A stretch of 59,269 bases of DNA from an uncultured Spirochaetaceae bacterium (GTDB lineage: Bacteria; Spirochaetota; Spirochaetia; Sphaerochaetales; Sphaerochaetaceae). Shown piece by piece: positions 25,426-34,325 of the stretch. Both the position numbers and the translations under genes were made by a program. The DNA lies in NCBI GenBank assembly GCA_944389065.1, contig CALXKZ010000036.1, forward strand, positions 1-59,269, read 5' to 3'. Every line of letters begins with the position of its first letter. Positions within the stretch are counted from its first letter, which is position 1. A model generated the notes under the pieces. That model was not told where the DNA came from. It saw only the letters and a list, made by a program, of their open reading frames with translations, and made no database searches.

Positions 25426-26457
25426 ATGCCTATTACATCAATTGAGGAGCTCTCAAAGCTGATTGAGCTCTCCGGGAGCGAGAAAGAATGGAGAGAAAGC
25501 GGATCAGGATCGCTTCCTCTTCTCATATCGGACCATATTGCATCAATGCTCCACGAGCCTGCGATCCGCAGGCAGTTCGTGCCTGATGCCTTGGAGAATA
25601 TGGATGATACCGGCAATCTCGATCCACAGGAGGAGACTGGGCATGAAGCTGCTTTCCGCCTTGTGCATCGCTATCATAACAGGGCTGCATTCCTCGTCAC
25701 CGACAGGTGCTTCTCATATTGCAGGCATTGCTTCCGGAGACGGTTCACAGGTTCCATGACTGGACCTGCAACGGACGAAGAGATACAGAAAGCCGCAGAA
25801 TACATAAATAGCCATAAAGAGATCAAGGAAGTCCTTCTCACCGGAGGTGACATGTTCACCCTATCCGATGACAGGATAGCATTCCTCTTAAAAACAATGA
25901 AGGAAAGCAATCCCGATGTGATATTCAGGCTCTGCACAAGAGCCGTGGCTGTCTATCCAGAGCGTTTCACAAAAAAGCTCTTTGGTATAATCAGGGAACA
26001 CCAGACAGGCGCCCCATACTATCTCATGACGCAGTTCAACCATCCTGCTGAGCTTACGGAGGATGCAATCGGGGCAGTCAGGGGATTTCTTGATCTAGGC
26101 ATTCCAGCAATGAACCAGACTGTGCTTCTGAAAGATGTAAATGATGATGCAGGCATCCTCATCGAGCTCTCAAACAAGCTTCTGTACAACAGGATAAAGC
26201 CATACTATCTCTTCCAGGGAGATCTGGTGAAGGGAACACAGCACCTGAGGGTTCCAATCAGGAAAGGACTTGAGATAGAGCGCAGGATGAGGATGGAGCT
26301 CTCCGGTCTTGGAATGCCTCAGTATACGATAGATCTACCGCAGGGCGGCGGGAAAGTGATCCTCACAGAAAACCATCTGATAGGAAAAAAGGGCCGTGAG
26401 TACATATTCACGACCCCTGAAGGCGATACCCGGGAATACCCGGATCCAATCAGTTGA
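25426..26457 (+). CDS. KamA-family radical SAM aminomutase (EpmB-like)
   Basis: The 343-residue radical SAM enzyme with PLP would move an amino group between carbon 2 and 3, probably on lysine. The SAM-cluster motif is CFSYCRHCFRRRF (C3C2C, around residue 95-105) and the PLP lysine lies in LPQGGGKVILTENH near residue 305. Length fits EpmB, which modifies elongation factor P, rather than longer lysine 2,3-aminomutases that form beta-lysine. No epmA or efp is near. The start is supported by a -10 box six bases upstream and there is no Shine-Dalgarno. It overlaps the convergent gene by eight bases. Confidence 0.85.
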   Translation: MPITSIEELSKLIELSGSEKEWRESGSGSLPLLISDHIASMLHEPAIRRQFVPDALENMDDTGNLDPQEETGHEAAFRLVHRYHNRAAFLVTDRCFSYCRHCFRRRFTGSMTGPATDEEIQKAAEYINSHKEIKEVLLTGGDMFTLSDDRIAFLLKTMKESNPDVIFRLCTRAVAVYPERFTKKLFGIIREHQTGAPYYLMTQFNHPAELTEDAIGAVRGFLDLGIPAMNQTVLLKDVNDDAGILIELSNKLLYNRIKPYYLFQGDLVKGTQHLRVPIRKGLEIERRMRMELSGLGMPQYTIDLPQGGGKVILTENHLIGKKGREYIFTTPEGDTREYPDPIS

Positions 26458-27835
26458 TGAAAGCCGAAAGCCGGTCAAGCTCTCTCTGCCTCATCTCTTC
26501 CCGGGCCCTGTTGTAATCCTCCTGGCTGGCTCCTGGGGCAACTGCAGGAGAAGATGAGAATACAGGTGCGGATATGCTTTCCTTTACTGAAGAGGATGGC
26601 TCTTCAGAAACAGCAGGCTCAGGCTCTTCATAGGATGCGGGCTCTGGCTGAGAAGGAATGCCATAATGCGAAATATAATATGCAATGACATCTTCCGCTA
26701 CAGCATCCCTGTATTCATCATAGAGCTGGATTGCTATTGCCTCGGCATCGATCTCCTCGGCTTCAGGAATAGCTGCAAGAATGGCTGCAGAAATATCATC
26801 GATGATGAAAGAGCGGTTTTCCTGATAGAGATCTCCTGCGATCACTGCCATTCCGATAAGCTCTGCCCTCTCTCTGCTGTCCATAGCCGAATACCTTGCA
26901 ATCGCCTCATTGATCACATCATCAGCGAAAAGACCTTTATGCTCACTGTATATATCCAGGACTATCTTCTCTGCATCAACAGGCTCATCTTCTGGAATTG
27001 ACATAAGGACATCAGCAATGATCGCGTCGCGATTCTCCATATAAAGCATATTGGCTATTGCACCGATTCCAAGAAGCTCTGCCTTCTGCTGGTCGCCAAG
27101 GACACTGTACTCAGCAATTGCCTCCATTATTACATCATAGGCAAGAGCGGAACCGTATTCATCATAAAGCATCAGAATGATATCCTCGCTTCCGAGCAGC
27201 TCTGCCCTGTCCTCTGCCGAGAGGGATGAGTACTCACTGATTGCTCTTTCTATGACATCCTCGGCTATCACATCCTTGTTGTTCTCATAGTATGCGATGA
27301 TTGCATTGGAAATCGCGCTCTTCTGAAGATCAGGTATCACGAGCGATGCACTGATTATCGATACAATCCTATCTGTCGCATCGGAGAATGCCCCAGAATC
27401 GGCAGTTCCAAGCTTAGAGGCGACAAGCTCTGCGATCCTGTCGATATTCTCATCGGTCACAATGCGCTTCACAGCCTCTTCCACACCCCGCTCCTGTATG
27501 CCGGAGAAAACTGCGGCGGCTTCTTCTCCCTCCACCCATCCGGAAACATATTCAGGAACAACTGATTCAATCGAGGACGATACAGCAGCTATGAAATCCT
27601 CGTCAGCAAGGAGGATTTCCCTTACCTTTTCTGCCATCTCCTGCTCTTCCGTCAGAGTCCGCACATCGGTCTCAAGCGGTTCAGCGACAGAAAGCAGAGG
27701 CTCCTGCTGTCTAGCTCTGGCTTCATCAAGCACCTCGCTCTCCGTTCCCGGTCTTACAGCCAGCATGGCAATGAATGTGACAACCGCAAGCACTGCGGTA
27801 ATCGAAAGCAATATGATACGCGTTTTTCTGCCCAT
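26450..27835 (-). CDS. Membrane-anchored protein with tandem LYxExRDxIAxDVI repeats
   Basis: About 461 residues with an N-terminal membrane anchor (RIILLSITAVLAVVTFIAML, about 6-25) and the rest probably extracytoplasmic. From about residue 175 to 385 it contains about six imperfect helical units of 31-45 residues, with the consensus LYxExRDxIAxDVIxxAIxxYSxLxxxxRAELLG; two units have the second half replaced by an acidic IPExExIDAE segment. A Pro/Ser/Glu-rich linker and a charged C-terminal helix (about 435-461) follow. I recognise no family. Start 27835 (MGRKTRI) has AGAGGCGGAA upstream. It lies 76 bases after coaE on the same strand and may be co-transcribed. Confidence 0.75.
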   Translation of the reverse strand: MGRKTRIILLSITAVLAVVTFIAMLAVRPGTESEVLDEARARQQEPLLSVAEPLETDVRTLTEEQEMAEKVREILLADEDFIAAVSSSIESVVPEYVSGWVEGEEAAAVFSGIQERGVEEAVKRIVTDENIDRIAELVASKLGTADSGAFSDATDRIVSIISASLVIPDLQKSAISNAIIAYYENNKDVIAEDVIERAISEYSSLSAEDRAELLGSEDIILMLYDEYGSALAYDVIMEAIAEYSVLGDQQKAELLGIGAIANMLYMENRDAIIADVLMSIPEDEPVDAEKIVLDIYSEHKGLFADDVINEAIARYSAMDSRERAELIGMAVIAGDLYQENRSFIIDDISAAILAAIPEAEEIDAEAIAIQLYDEYRDAVAEDVIAYYISHYGIPSQPEPASYEEPEPAVSEEPSSSVKESISAPVFSSSPAVAPGASQEDYNRAREEMRQRELDRLSAFIN

Positions 27836-27911
27836 TATTCCGCCTCTTTGTAAAGAATAACACAGCATTCATCGACTTGTCGAGAAAAGACAGGCAATGA
27901 TGGGAAATGAA

Positions 27912-28496
27912 TCAGATGAGAGAAGAGATGAAATAATCAGCCTGCCTACGAAGATTATCCTCATCCTCATCATTAATTATCGTCACAACGCGCTTTCCGG
28001 ATGAAAACAGGCTCATTCCTATATCCTTCTGTGCATCAGAGCGGGCGCGGAAGGCCTCAGCACTCATACCGTCCCTTAAAACAGCACGCTCAAGGCGCTT
28101 CTCATATGAAGCAGCAACAAGAACGATGAGATCACAGAACGGCACAAACCCCATCTGTTCCAATAGTGCCGCATTTATAACCGCATGAAGTCCTTTCTTT
28201 CCTGCCTCTTCTGCCAGATCAAGCGCCCTATTTCTCATCCAAGGATGGGTTATCGAATCCAGGGCCCTGAGCTTTTCCGGACCGGAAAAGACCATCGGCC
28301 CCAGGATCTTTCTGTCGACAGAGCCATCTTCCCTGAATATAGACGGACCGAAAGCCTCAAGAAGGGCCTCATGGTTCATATCAAGAGCTTCATGTCCCAG
28401 CTTATCGACATCGATGATGCAGAATCTATCAGAAGGAAGCATGGAAGCGAATGCATCCTTTCCTGCGCATGATCTGCCTGTCAATCCGATTATCAT
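27912..28496 (-). CDS. coaE: Dephospho-CoA kinase
   Basis: Last step of coenzyme A synthesis: ATP-dependent phosphorylation of dephospho-CoA. The 194-residue P-loop kinase begins MIIGLTGRSCAGKDAFA, an atypical P-loop with S-C-A in place of the common G-I-G-S-G-K-S pattern but with the key GK retained. Also visible are the DVDKLGHEAL substrate region and ITHPWMRNRA. The start shares one base with the polA stop, so it is translated in the same operon. The polA-coaE pairing is common in bacteria. Confidence 0.88.
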   Translation of the reverse strand: MIIGLTGRSCAGKDAFASMLPSDRFCIIDVDKLGHEALDMNHEALLEAFGPSIFREDGSVDRKILGPMVFSGPEKLRALDSITHPWMRNRALDLAEEAGKKGLHAVINAALLEQMGFVPFCDLIVLVAASYEKRLERAVLRDGMSAEAFRARSDAQKDIGMSLFSSGKRVVTIINDEDEDNLRRQADYFISSLI

Positions 28497-31207
28497 CAGT
28501 GCATATCTCCCCAGGAAGCCCCGAATTCAAGGGATGCGCGGAGGGGTACAGACAGCACCGCAGCTCCTTCCATCTTCTTCCTTACAAGATCCGCCATCAC
28601 GTCCTTCTCTTCCTCCGGGACTTCAAAAATAAGCTCGTCATGGACCTGGAGAAGCATCCGTGAGCACAGACTGAGATCAGCGATTGCCCTGTCTATCTCA
28701 ATCATGGCTCTCTTCATTATCTCTGCCGCCGTACCCTGTATCACAGTATTGACAGCAACACGCTCAGCGCCGGCCTTCTCCACTTTGTTCGAGCTTCTGA
28801 TTCCGAGCACCTCCCTTACATGTCCTCCTGCCGTCCTGACAGATCCATGCTCAGCAGCATAGGCATTGACCTGATCCACGAATGCGCGGACCCCCGAATA
28901 TCGGTCAAAATACTTCTTTATGAATTCAGAAGCCTCACTTCTGGAAATTCCAAGCTCATTGGAGAGCCTGAATGCCGACATCCCGTACATTATGCCGAAG
29001 TTTATTGTCTTCGCAATCCTGCGTTCTCTGGCATCGACATCGTCAACGCTCTTCGAGAAAATCATTGAAGCGGTGTATTTATGGACATCGGTACCGCTTA
29101 TGAACGCTTTCCTAAGTCCTTCATCACCGCTCATATGCGCGAGGACGACAAGCTCTATCTGGGAGTAATCCGCCGAGAGGAAGACAAAGCCATGATCAGG
29201 AGTGAAGGCGCTCCTGATCATCCTGCCTTCATCCGTACGTACCGGGATATTCTGCAGATTGGGATTCCTGGAAGAGAGACGCCCTGTCGCAGTCCCGGTC
29301 TGCAGGAATGATGTATGGATTCTTCCGTTTCCATCCCTCATCGATGGAAGCACATCGATATATGTGCTCATAAGCTTTGAAAGCTGCCTGTATTCAAGGA
29401 TGTATTCTATGAGTTTCCCTCCGGCATTCCTCAGACCTTCAAGCGTAGCTGTATCGGTAGAGTATCCATACTGTGTCTTCTTGCCAGCTGGAAGGGAAAG
29501 CTCTTCAAACAGAACCTTAGATAGCTGTCTGGTACTGTTGAGATTGAATTCATGCCCTGCAATCCTGTAGATTTCCGATACAAGGCTGCTGATGCGGCTG
29601 CCGCATTCCTTGTCAAGCGCGTTTATCCTCTCCTCAGAAAGATGGATTCCCCTTCTCTCCATTCCTGCAAGTATGCGTATCAAAGGAAGCTCATACTCGT
29701 TCAGCACCGTCAGAAGCGCGCGCTCATCAAGTTTCGGATAGAGCATGAGATACAGCCTGTAAGCCATATCGCTATCCTCTGCAGCATATTCAGTGGCTTT
29801 CTCAAGCGGGACAGAGGAGAACGGCTGCCCATTCTCAACCACATCCTCATACCGGATTGTCTGATGCGCCAGATATCTTGAAGCGAGCTCATCGAGATTA
29901 TAGACGTTGGCATTCGAATCAAGGAGCCAGGCAGCGATCATCGTATCGAAATGGATGCGCTTGATATCAGATCCGAGATTCCAGATTGTCTTCAGGTCGT
30001 ATTTGATATTCTGGTTTATGACAGCAAGCCGTCCTGTTGCCAGGAATTCATCGAAAAGCAATCTGACGCTCTCTTCTGAAAGATATTCCCTGCCGCCGGC
30101 CACAAGCGGGACATAATATGCGATTCCCTCTTCAAATGAGAATGAGAAACCTACTATTGAAGCATCTTCCTCAAGTCCTGTAGTCTCTGTATCGAGAGCT
30201 ATGATCCCCCCTTTCTCCTCAGCCTCGGCAAATAAGGCTTTCACCTCATCGATATCTGTGACGGCACTGTACTTGCCCTTTCTGTCCTCCGGAATGGAAT
30301 CATCTGATACAGAAGGATGCATGGATGGGTCCTGCTTTATCCTCTTAAGAAGCGTTCTGCAGCCATAATGCTCGAAATCAGGAGCAGCGGCTGCTGTATC
30401 GATGCTCTCTGTGCTGATTGATGAGAAACTGAAATCATCAGGAAGCGCATCCCTGCACAGCACAATGAGCTTCTTTGAGAGCTCGGCATCGCTTTTCCCC
30501 TCCTCAAGCTTCTTGCGCGTACCCGCGGGGAGCATATCAAGATGACGATATATGCCATCAAGGGTCTCGTACTCTGAAAGAAGCTTCACCGCACCCTTCT
30601 CACCAAGTCCCTTTATGCCGGGGATGTTGTCAGCCTTATCGCCTATTATCGTGAGATAATCCACTATCTGATCAGGTCTGACGCCATATTCCTTCCTGAC
30701 CTCCTCCACATCATAGAGTCTGTATTCCTTACCCCCCTTCTGAGGCGGTCTGAGGGCCGAAACTGCAGGCGATACCAGCTGCATAAGATCCTTATCAGCA
30801 GTCACCATCACAGAATGCATCCCCTCTTCTGCGGCAAGCGTAACAAGGGAAGCAATCATATCATCTGCCTCATAACCTTCCCTCGACACCACAGGAACTC
30901 CCATCTTGCATAAAGTGCTTCTGATCATCGGGACCTGTGCATGGAGATCCTCCGGAGCCTTATCACGGTTCGCCTTGTATTCAGGGTACATCTCATGACG
31001 GAACGTAGGCTTTCTTTCATCCATCACAACAGCGATGTAATCGGCATTCTGTGACCCCATGAGGGATAAAAGAGTCGAGAAGAAGCCGAAATACGCACTG
31101 ATATTCGTCCCGTCAGGGGCTGTCAGCGGATTGGACATATGCGCAAAATAATTTCTGTATATAACAGAATAACCATCAATGATGTAAAGCTTTGCATCAG
31201 TTTTCAT
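28496..31207 (-). CDS. polA: DNA polymerase I
   Basis: The 903-residue repair and Okazaki-processing polymerase. The N-terminal 5'-3' exonuclease domain (about 1-285) has EADDMIAS and the TIIGDKADNIPGIKGLGEKGA helix-hairpin. The 3'-5' proofreading domain (about 330-500) is intact with D339-T-E341, INQNIKYD and YAAEDSD. The polymerase domain (about 520-903) has motif A SADYSQIELVVLAH, the O-helix RRIAKTINFGIMYG and motif C LQVHDELIFEVP. I set the start at MKTDAKLYIIDGYS (31207), overlapping the metallo-hydrolase gene by 11 bases with GAGGTG upstream; longer frames up to 31276 have no family support. Confidence 0.96.
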   Translation of the reverse strand: MKTDAKLYIIDGYSVIYRNYFAHMSNPLTAPDGTNISAYFGFFSTLLSLMGSQNADYIAVVMDERKPTFRHEMYPEYKANRDKAPEDLHAQVPMIRSTLCKMGVPVVSREGYEADDMIASLVTLAAEEGMHSVMVTADKDLMQLVSPAVSALRPPQKGGKEYRLYDVEEVRKEYGVRPDQIVDYLTIIGDKADNIPGIKGLGEKGAVKLLSEYETLDGIYRHLDMLPAGTRKKLEEGKSDAELSKKLIVLCRDALPDDFSFSSISTESIDTAAAAPDFEHYGCRTLLKRIKQDPSMHPSVSDDSIPEDRKGKYSAVTDIDEVKALFAEAEEKGGIIALDTETTGLEEDASIVGFSFSFEEGIAYYVPLVAGGREYLSEESVRLLFDEFLATGRLAVINQNIKYDLKTIWNLGSDIKRIHFDTMIAAWLLDSNANVYNLDELASRYLAHQTIRYEDVVENGQPFSSVPLEKATEYAAEDSDMAYRLYLMLYPKLDERALLTVLNEYELPLIRILAGMERRGIHLSEERINALDKECGSRISSLVSEIYRIAGHEFNLNSTRQLSKVLFEELSLPAGKKTQYGYSTDTATLEGLRNAGGKLIEYILEYRQLSKLMSTYIDVLPSMRDGNGRIHTSFLQTGTATGRLSSRNPNLQNIPVRTDEGRMIRSAFTPDHGFVFLSADYSQIELVVLAHMSGDEGLRKAFISGTDVHKYTASMIFSKSVDDVDARERRIAKTINFGIMYGMSAFRLSNELGISRSEASEFIKKYFDRYSGVRAFVDQVNAYAAEHGSVRTAGGHVREVLGIRSSNKVEKAGAERVAVNTVIQGTAAEIMKRAMIEIDRAIADLSLCSRMLLQVHDELIFEVPEEEKDVMADLVRKKMEGAAVLSVPLRASLEFGASWGDMH

Positions 31208-31970
31208 CAGACACCTCGATTTCCAGTCCATCATATGCACTCTCTGCATATGGAGCAAACCGTCTCTGGATATCACTATAGCCTGTTTCGTGATTGATAT
31301 GGGTGAAATATACCTTCTCAGCCCCTATCACTCTGGCAGCCTTGACTGCTTCCTCGAATGTGAAATGGCTCCAGTGCGGTCTATCCCTGAGAGCTCCGAT
31401 GATAAGAGTGCGTATTCCGGAAAGCCTCCTGCTGTTCTCTTCCCATATGATATCGGAAACATCAGTAAGGTATGCAAAGCTGCCGGATCTGTATCCTGCA
31501 ATCCTCATCATGCCATGCATCACAGGTATAAGCGTAAAAGGGATATCGCCTACTGAAAAGCTTTCCCCCTCCTCTATCTCAACAGCTTCAAGCTGGGGAG
31601 CTCCTTTATACGGCAGGGACGCAAATGCATAAGGGAAAATCCTTTTCACCTTATCCAGAGTGCTTTTAAGTCCGTATACAGGGAACCGGCCATCTGACGA
31701 GAAGACACGAAGATCGTCAAGTCCCATAAGATGATCTGCATGGGAATGGGTATACAGCACCCCATCAAGATGGGTTATCCCTGCCCTGAGCGCCTGCATC
31801 CTGAATTCGCATCCGGTATCGATTACACAGGATGATCTCCCGCTCTCTATGAGAATCGATGAACGCATGCGCTTATCCCTTGGATCTGGAGAACAGCAGA
31901 CACTGCAGCTGCATCCTATGACCGGAACACCATGGCTGGTACCTGTTCCGAGGAATACTATCCTCATCAA
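31197..31970 (-). CDS. Metallo-beta-lactamase-fold hydrolase (PhnP-like)
   Basis: The 257-residue hydrolase has the MRIVFLGTGTSHGVPVIGC start and the metal motif THSHADHLMGLDDLR (HxHxDH), then VMHG and THINHE for the remaining ligands. The VPVIGCSCSVC segment near the N-terminus supplies cysteines seen in PhnP-type cyclic phosphodiesterases. It is probably a phosphodiesterase acting on a nucleotide or cyclic phosphate, specificity unknown. It lies inside the nadE-polA operon, overlapping its upstream gene by the ATGA quartet and polA by 11 bases. Confidence 0.82.
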   Translation of the reverse strand: MMRIVFLGTGTSHGVPVIGCSCSVCCSPDPRDKRMRSSILIESGRSSCVIDTGCEFRMQALRAGITHLDGVLYTHSHADHLMGLDDLRVFSSDGRFPVYGLKSTLDKVKRIFPYAFASLPYKGAPQLEAVEIEEGESFSVGDIPFTLIPVMHGMMRIAGYRSGSFAYLTDVSDIIWEENSRRLSGIRTLIIGALRDRPHWSHFTFEEAVKAARVIGAEKVYFTHINHETGYSDIQRRFAPYAESAYDGLEIEVSDEN

Positions 31971-32326
31971 CCCTCCTGAAGCTCCTCAAGGAATGCTTCT
32001 ATGAACGTTTCCGTGTCTGATACCGCACTGGACGCTGCATCCTCAATCTTCTGCAGCCCCTCTTCAGATGTGATCAGGGACCAGAGCCTGCCTGCGTTAT
32101 CTCCTGCAGCATCGATAAGAGCAGGCACATTATCAGAGAGCTCTGCCTTTATATCTTCAGACACAGGAAGAGTATCGATAGCGCTCTCTATAACCTGATC
32201 CTGGCTGAAGGCAATGCCGAAGAACTTCATTGAGACCTCTGGGACGAAGAAGAATATTATGAAGTACACAGCTATTGAAAGAAAGAAAATCCCAATAAAG
32301 CCACCGATGTATTTTCTGATTGCCAT
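31967..32326 (-). CDS. Small single-pass membrane protein of unknown function
   Basis: About 119 residues. A hydrophobic segment GGFIGIFFLSIAVYFIIFFFV (about 7-27) is followed by an acidic soluble part with SEDIKAELSDNVPALIDAAG and a helical tail. I recognise no domain. It is coupled to the metallo-hydrolase gene (ATGA overlap) and follows nadE by 23 bases. The ATG at 32326 is 12 bases after GGAG; a TTG at 32344 is the alternative start and would add six residues. Confidence 0.65.
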   Translation of the reverse strand: MAIRKYIGGFIGIFFLSIAVYFIIFFFVPEVSMKFFGIAFSQDQVIESAIDTLPVSEDIKAELSDNVPALIDAAGDNAGRLWSLITSEEGLQKIEDAASSAVSDTETFIEAFLEELQEG

Positions 32327-32349
32327 GCTGCCATAATACTCCAAATAGC

Positions 32350-34260
32350 CTATATCTGTAAGGCCTCTGCCTCAGCTGTCCACAGAGAAGCCGATGCATC
32401 TGATGGCATTCTCCAGTCAGAGCGGGGAGAAAGCGTTACGGTTCCTACCTTAGGCCCATCCGGAAGACAGCTTCTTTTGAACTGCTGGCTGAAAAAACGT
32501 CTGACAAAAGCCGCAAGCCATTTCTTTATGACTGCTTTATCGTATACGCCGTCGAATGCAATCGATGCAAGCCTGAAGATCTTCCTGGGAGAGAATCCGA
32601 AGCGTACCATATAGTACAGGAAGAAATCATGGAGCTCATACGGTCCCACTATGTCCTCGGTTCTCTGCGATATCTCACCATCCTCTGCAGGAAGCAGCTC
32701 CGGAGATACCGGTGTTGCGAGGATATCATAAAGGACAGGTGACGAACCGTTGTCCGATGTATCCGCAGCATAGCGGACAAGATAGCGGACAAGAGTCTTT
32801 GGAACCGATGCATTCACACCATACATGCTCATATGGTCTCCATTGTATGTAGCCCAGCCCAGGGCCAGCTCTGAAAGATCCCCTGTTCCGATCACCATGC
32901 CGCCTGTTTTATTCGCTATATCCATAAGAACCTGAGTCCGTTCCCTTGCCTGGGCATTCTCATAGGTTACGCTATGGTCATCCTCTGCCTGGCCTATATC
33001 CCTGAAATGGGAAAGAACGCTCTCTCTGATATCTATTTCCATGAAAGTGGTTCCCAATGCCCTCGCAAGCAGCTCGGCATTGCTTTTCGTCCTATTTGTC
33101 GTTCCGAAGCACGGCATCGTAACGGAAATTATATCAGTCTGGGGCCTTCCAAGCATCTCGAATGCACGGGATGTGACAAGAAGGGCAAGCGTTGAATCAA
33201 GACCTCCGGAGAGCCCTATCACTGCTTTACGTGAATGCGATGCCTCAATACGGCGCATAAGGCCCGTAGCCTGCAGCATAAGTATCTTCCGGCACCTTTC
33301 GTCCCTTTCCCTATCATCGGAAGGGACAAAAGGATGCATTGCAATATGCCGGGTTATGGTGCAAGGTCTCTCATTGTTCGGTATATCCACATAATAGAAC
33401 CCCTCTGTGGACAATGTGAACGTATTCATCCTCATCCGTTCGGATACCAGCCTATCTGTATCGATTTCCGAGATGATATACGAGCCAGAGGAGAAGGAGG
33501 AGGATGCAAGCACAGTACCATTCTCGGCAATTATGTTGCTACCTGTGAATACCATATCCGTGGTACTCTCCCCTGATGATGCATCTGCATAGACATATCC
33601 TGCCGCCAGCTTGGCAGACTGCATCAATACAAGGTTTCTCCGGTACTCCTCCTTGCCTATTATCTCATCGGAGGCTGAAGGATTGAGTATTATTGTCGCC
33701 CCCGCCTTGGCCAGGCCCACAGACGGACTGTCAGGGACCCACAGATCTTCGCAGATCTCGCATCCGGCAAGAAGAGTCGATGGATTCTCAAACCGCAGTA
33801 CAGTGAATCTTCCGAAGGGGATGGATGAGCCCATGAACTCTACCATCTCATTTCTCTCCGGAGCAGGGGTAAACCATCTGCCCTCATAGAATTCACTGTA
33901 CATAGGGATATTCTTCTTAGGTATTATCGCGACAACCCTGCCTCTGTATATTGCAAGAGCAGTGTTGTAAAGCTTTCCATTCCATTCATATGGAAAACCT
34001 GCAACGATGAGCGCCTCCATGTCCGCAGTCTCAGAAAGAATCCGTTCAAGGGCCTTGAATGAGGCTTCTCTGAGGGATTTCTGCAAAAACAGGTCAGCAG
34101 ATGTGTACCCGGTTATGGACAGCTCCGGGAAGAGTATGATCAAAGCACCATCATCATAGGCCTTCCGTGATAGCTCTATGATACCTTCGGCATTGAAAGC
34201 CGGATCTGCAGGCCTCAGATCGGGAGAGGCTGCCGCAACCTTAACAAATCCATCGCGCAT
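32350..34260 (-). CDS. nadE: Glutamine-dependent NAD+ synthetase
   Basis: The 636-residue two-domain enzyme amidates deamido-NAD+ using ammonia released from glutamine. The N-terminal nitrilase-like domain (about 1-270) has the Glu-Lys-Cys triad: E in LFPELSITGY, K in PKKNIPMYSEF and C in AGCEICEDLW. The synthetase domain (about 325-600) has the ATP loop IGLSGGLDSTLAL and GTGDLSELALGWATYNGDHMSMYG. The start at 34260 is six bases after an extended -10 box and has no Shine-Dalgarno, so the operon mRNA is probably leaderless. It heads the operon to coaE. Confidence 0.95.
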   Translation of the reverse strand: MRDGFVKVAAASPDLRPADPAFNAEGIIELSRKAYDDGALIILFPELSITGYTSADLFLQKSLREASFKALERILSETADMEALIVAGFPYEWNGKLYNTALAIYRGRVVAIIPKKNIPMYSEFYEGRWFTPAPERNEMVEFMGSSIPFGRFTVLRFENPSTLLAGCEICEDLWVPDSPSVGLAKAGATIILNPSASDEIIGKEEYRRNLVLMQSAKLAAGYVYADASSGESTTDMVFTGSNIIAENGTVLASSSFSSGSYIISEIDTDRLVSERMRMNTFTLSTEGFYYVDIPNNERPCTITRHIAMHPFVPSDDRERDERCRKILMLQATGLMRRIEASHSRKAVIGLSGGLDSTLALLVTSRAFEMLGRPQTDIISVTMPCFGTTNRTKSNAELLARALGTTFMEIDIRESVLSHFRDIGQAEDDHSVTYENAQARERTQVLMDIANKTGGMVIGTGDLSELALGWATYNGDHMSMYGVNASVPKTLVRYLVRYAADTSDNGSSPVLYDILATPVSPELLPAEDGEISQRTEDIVGPYELHDFFLYYMVRFGFSPRKIFRLASIAFDGVYDKAVIKKWLAAFVRRFFSQQFKRSCLPDGPKVGTVTLSPRSDWRMPSDASASLWTAEAEALQI

Positions 34261-34266
34261 GGAATA

Positions 34267-34275
34267 ATGTTATCA
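34267..34275 (-). promoter_or_regulatory. Leaderless-type promoter of the nadE operon
   Basis: TGATAACAT on the minus strand, an extended -10 variant, ends six bases (34261-34266) before the nadE ATG. Confidence 0.5.
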
Positions 34276-34295
34276 CATCCGGCGGCCAAGTCATA

Positions 34296-34304
34296 TGATA
34301 TAAT
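34296..34304 (+). promoter_or_regulatory. Extended -10 promoter of the GH2-like gene
   Basis: TGATATAAT, a perfect extended -10, 22 bases before the ATG at 34326. This gene has a leader with a Shine-Dalgarno (CCGGAGG). Confidence 0.6.
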
Positions 34305-34325
34305 CATAAGAAATCCGGAGGAACA

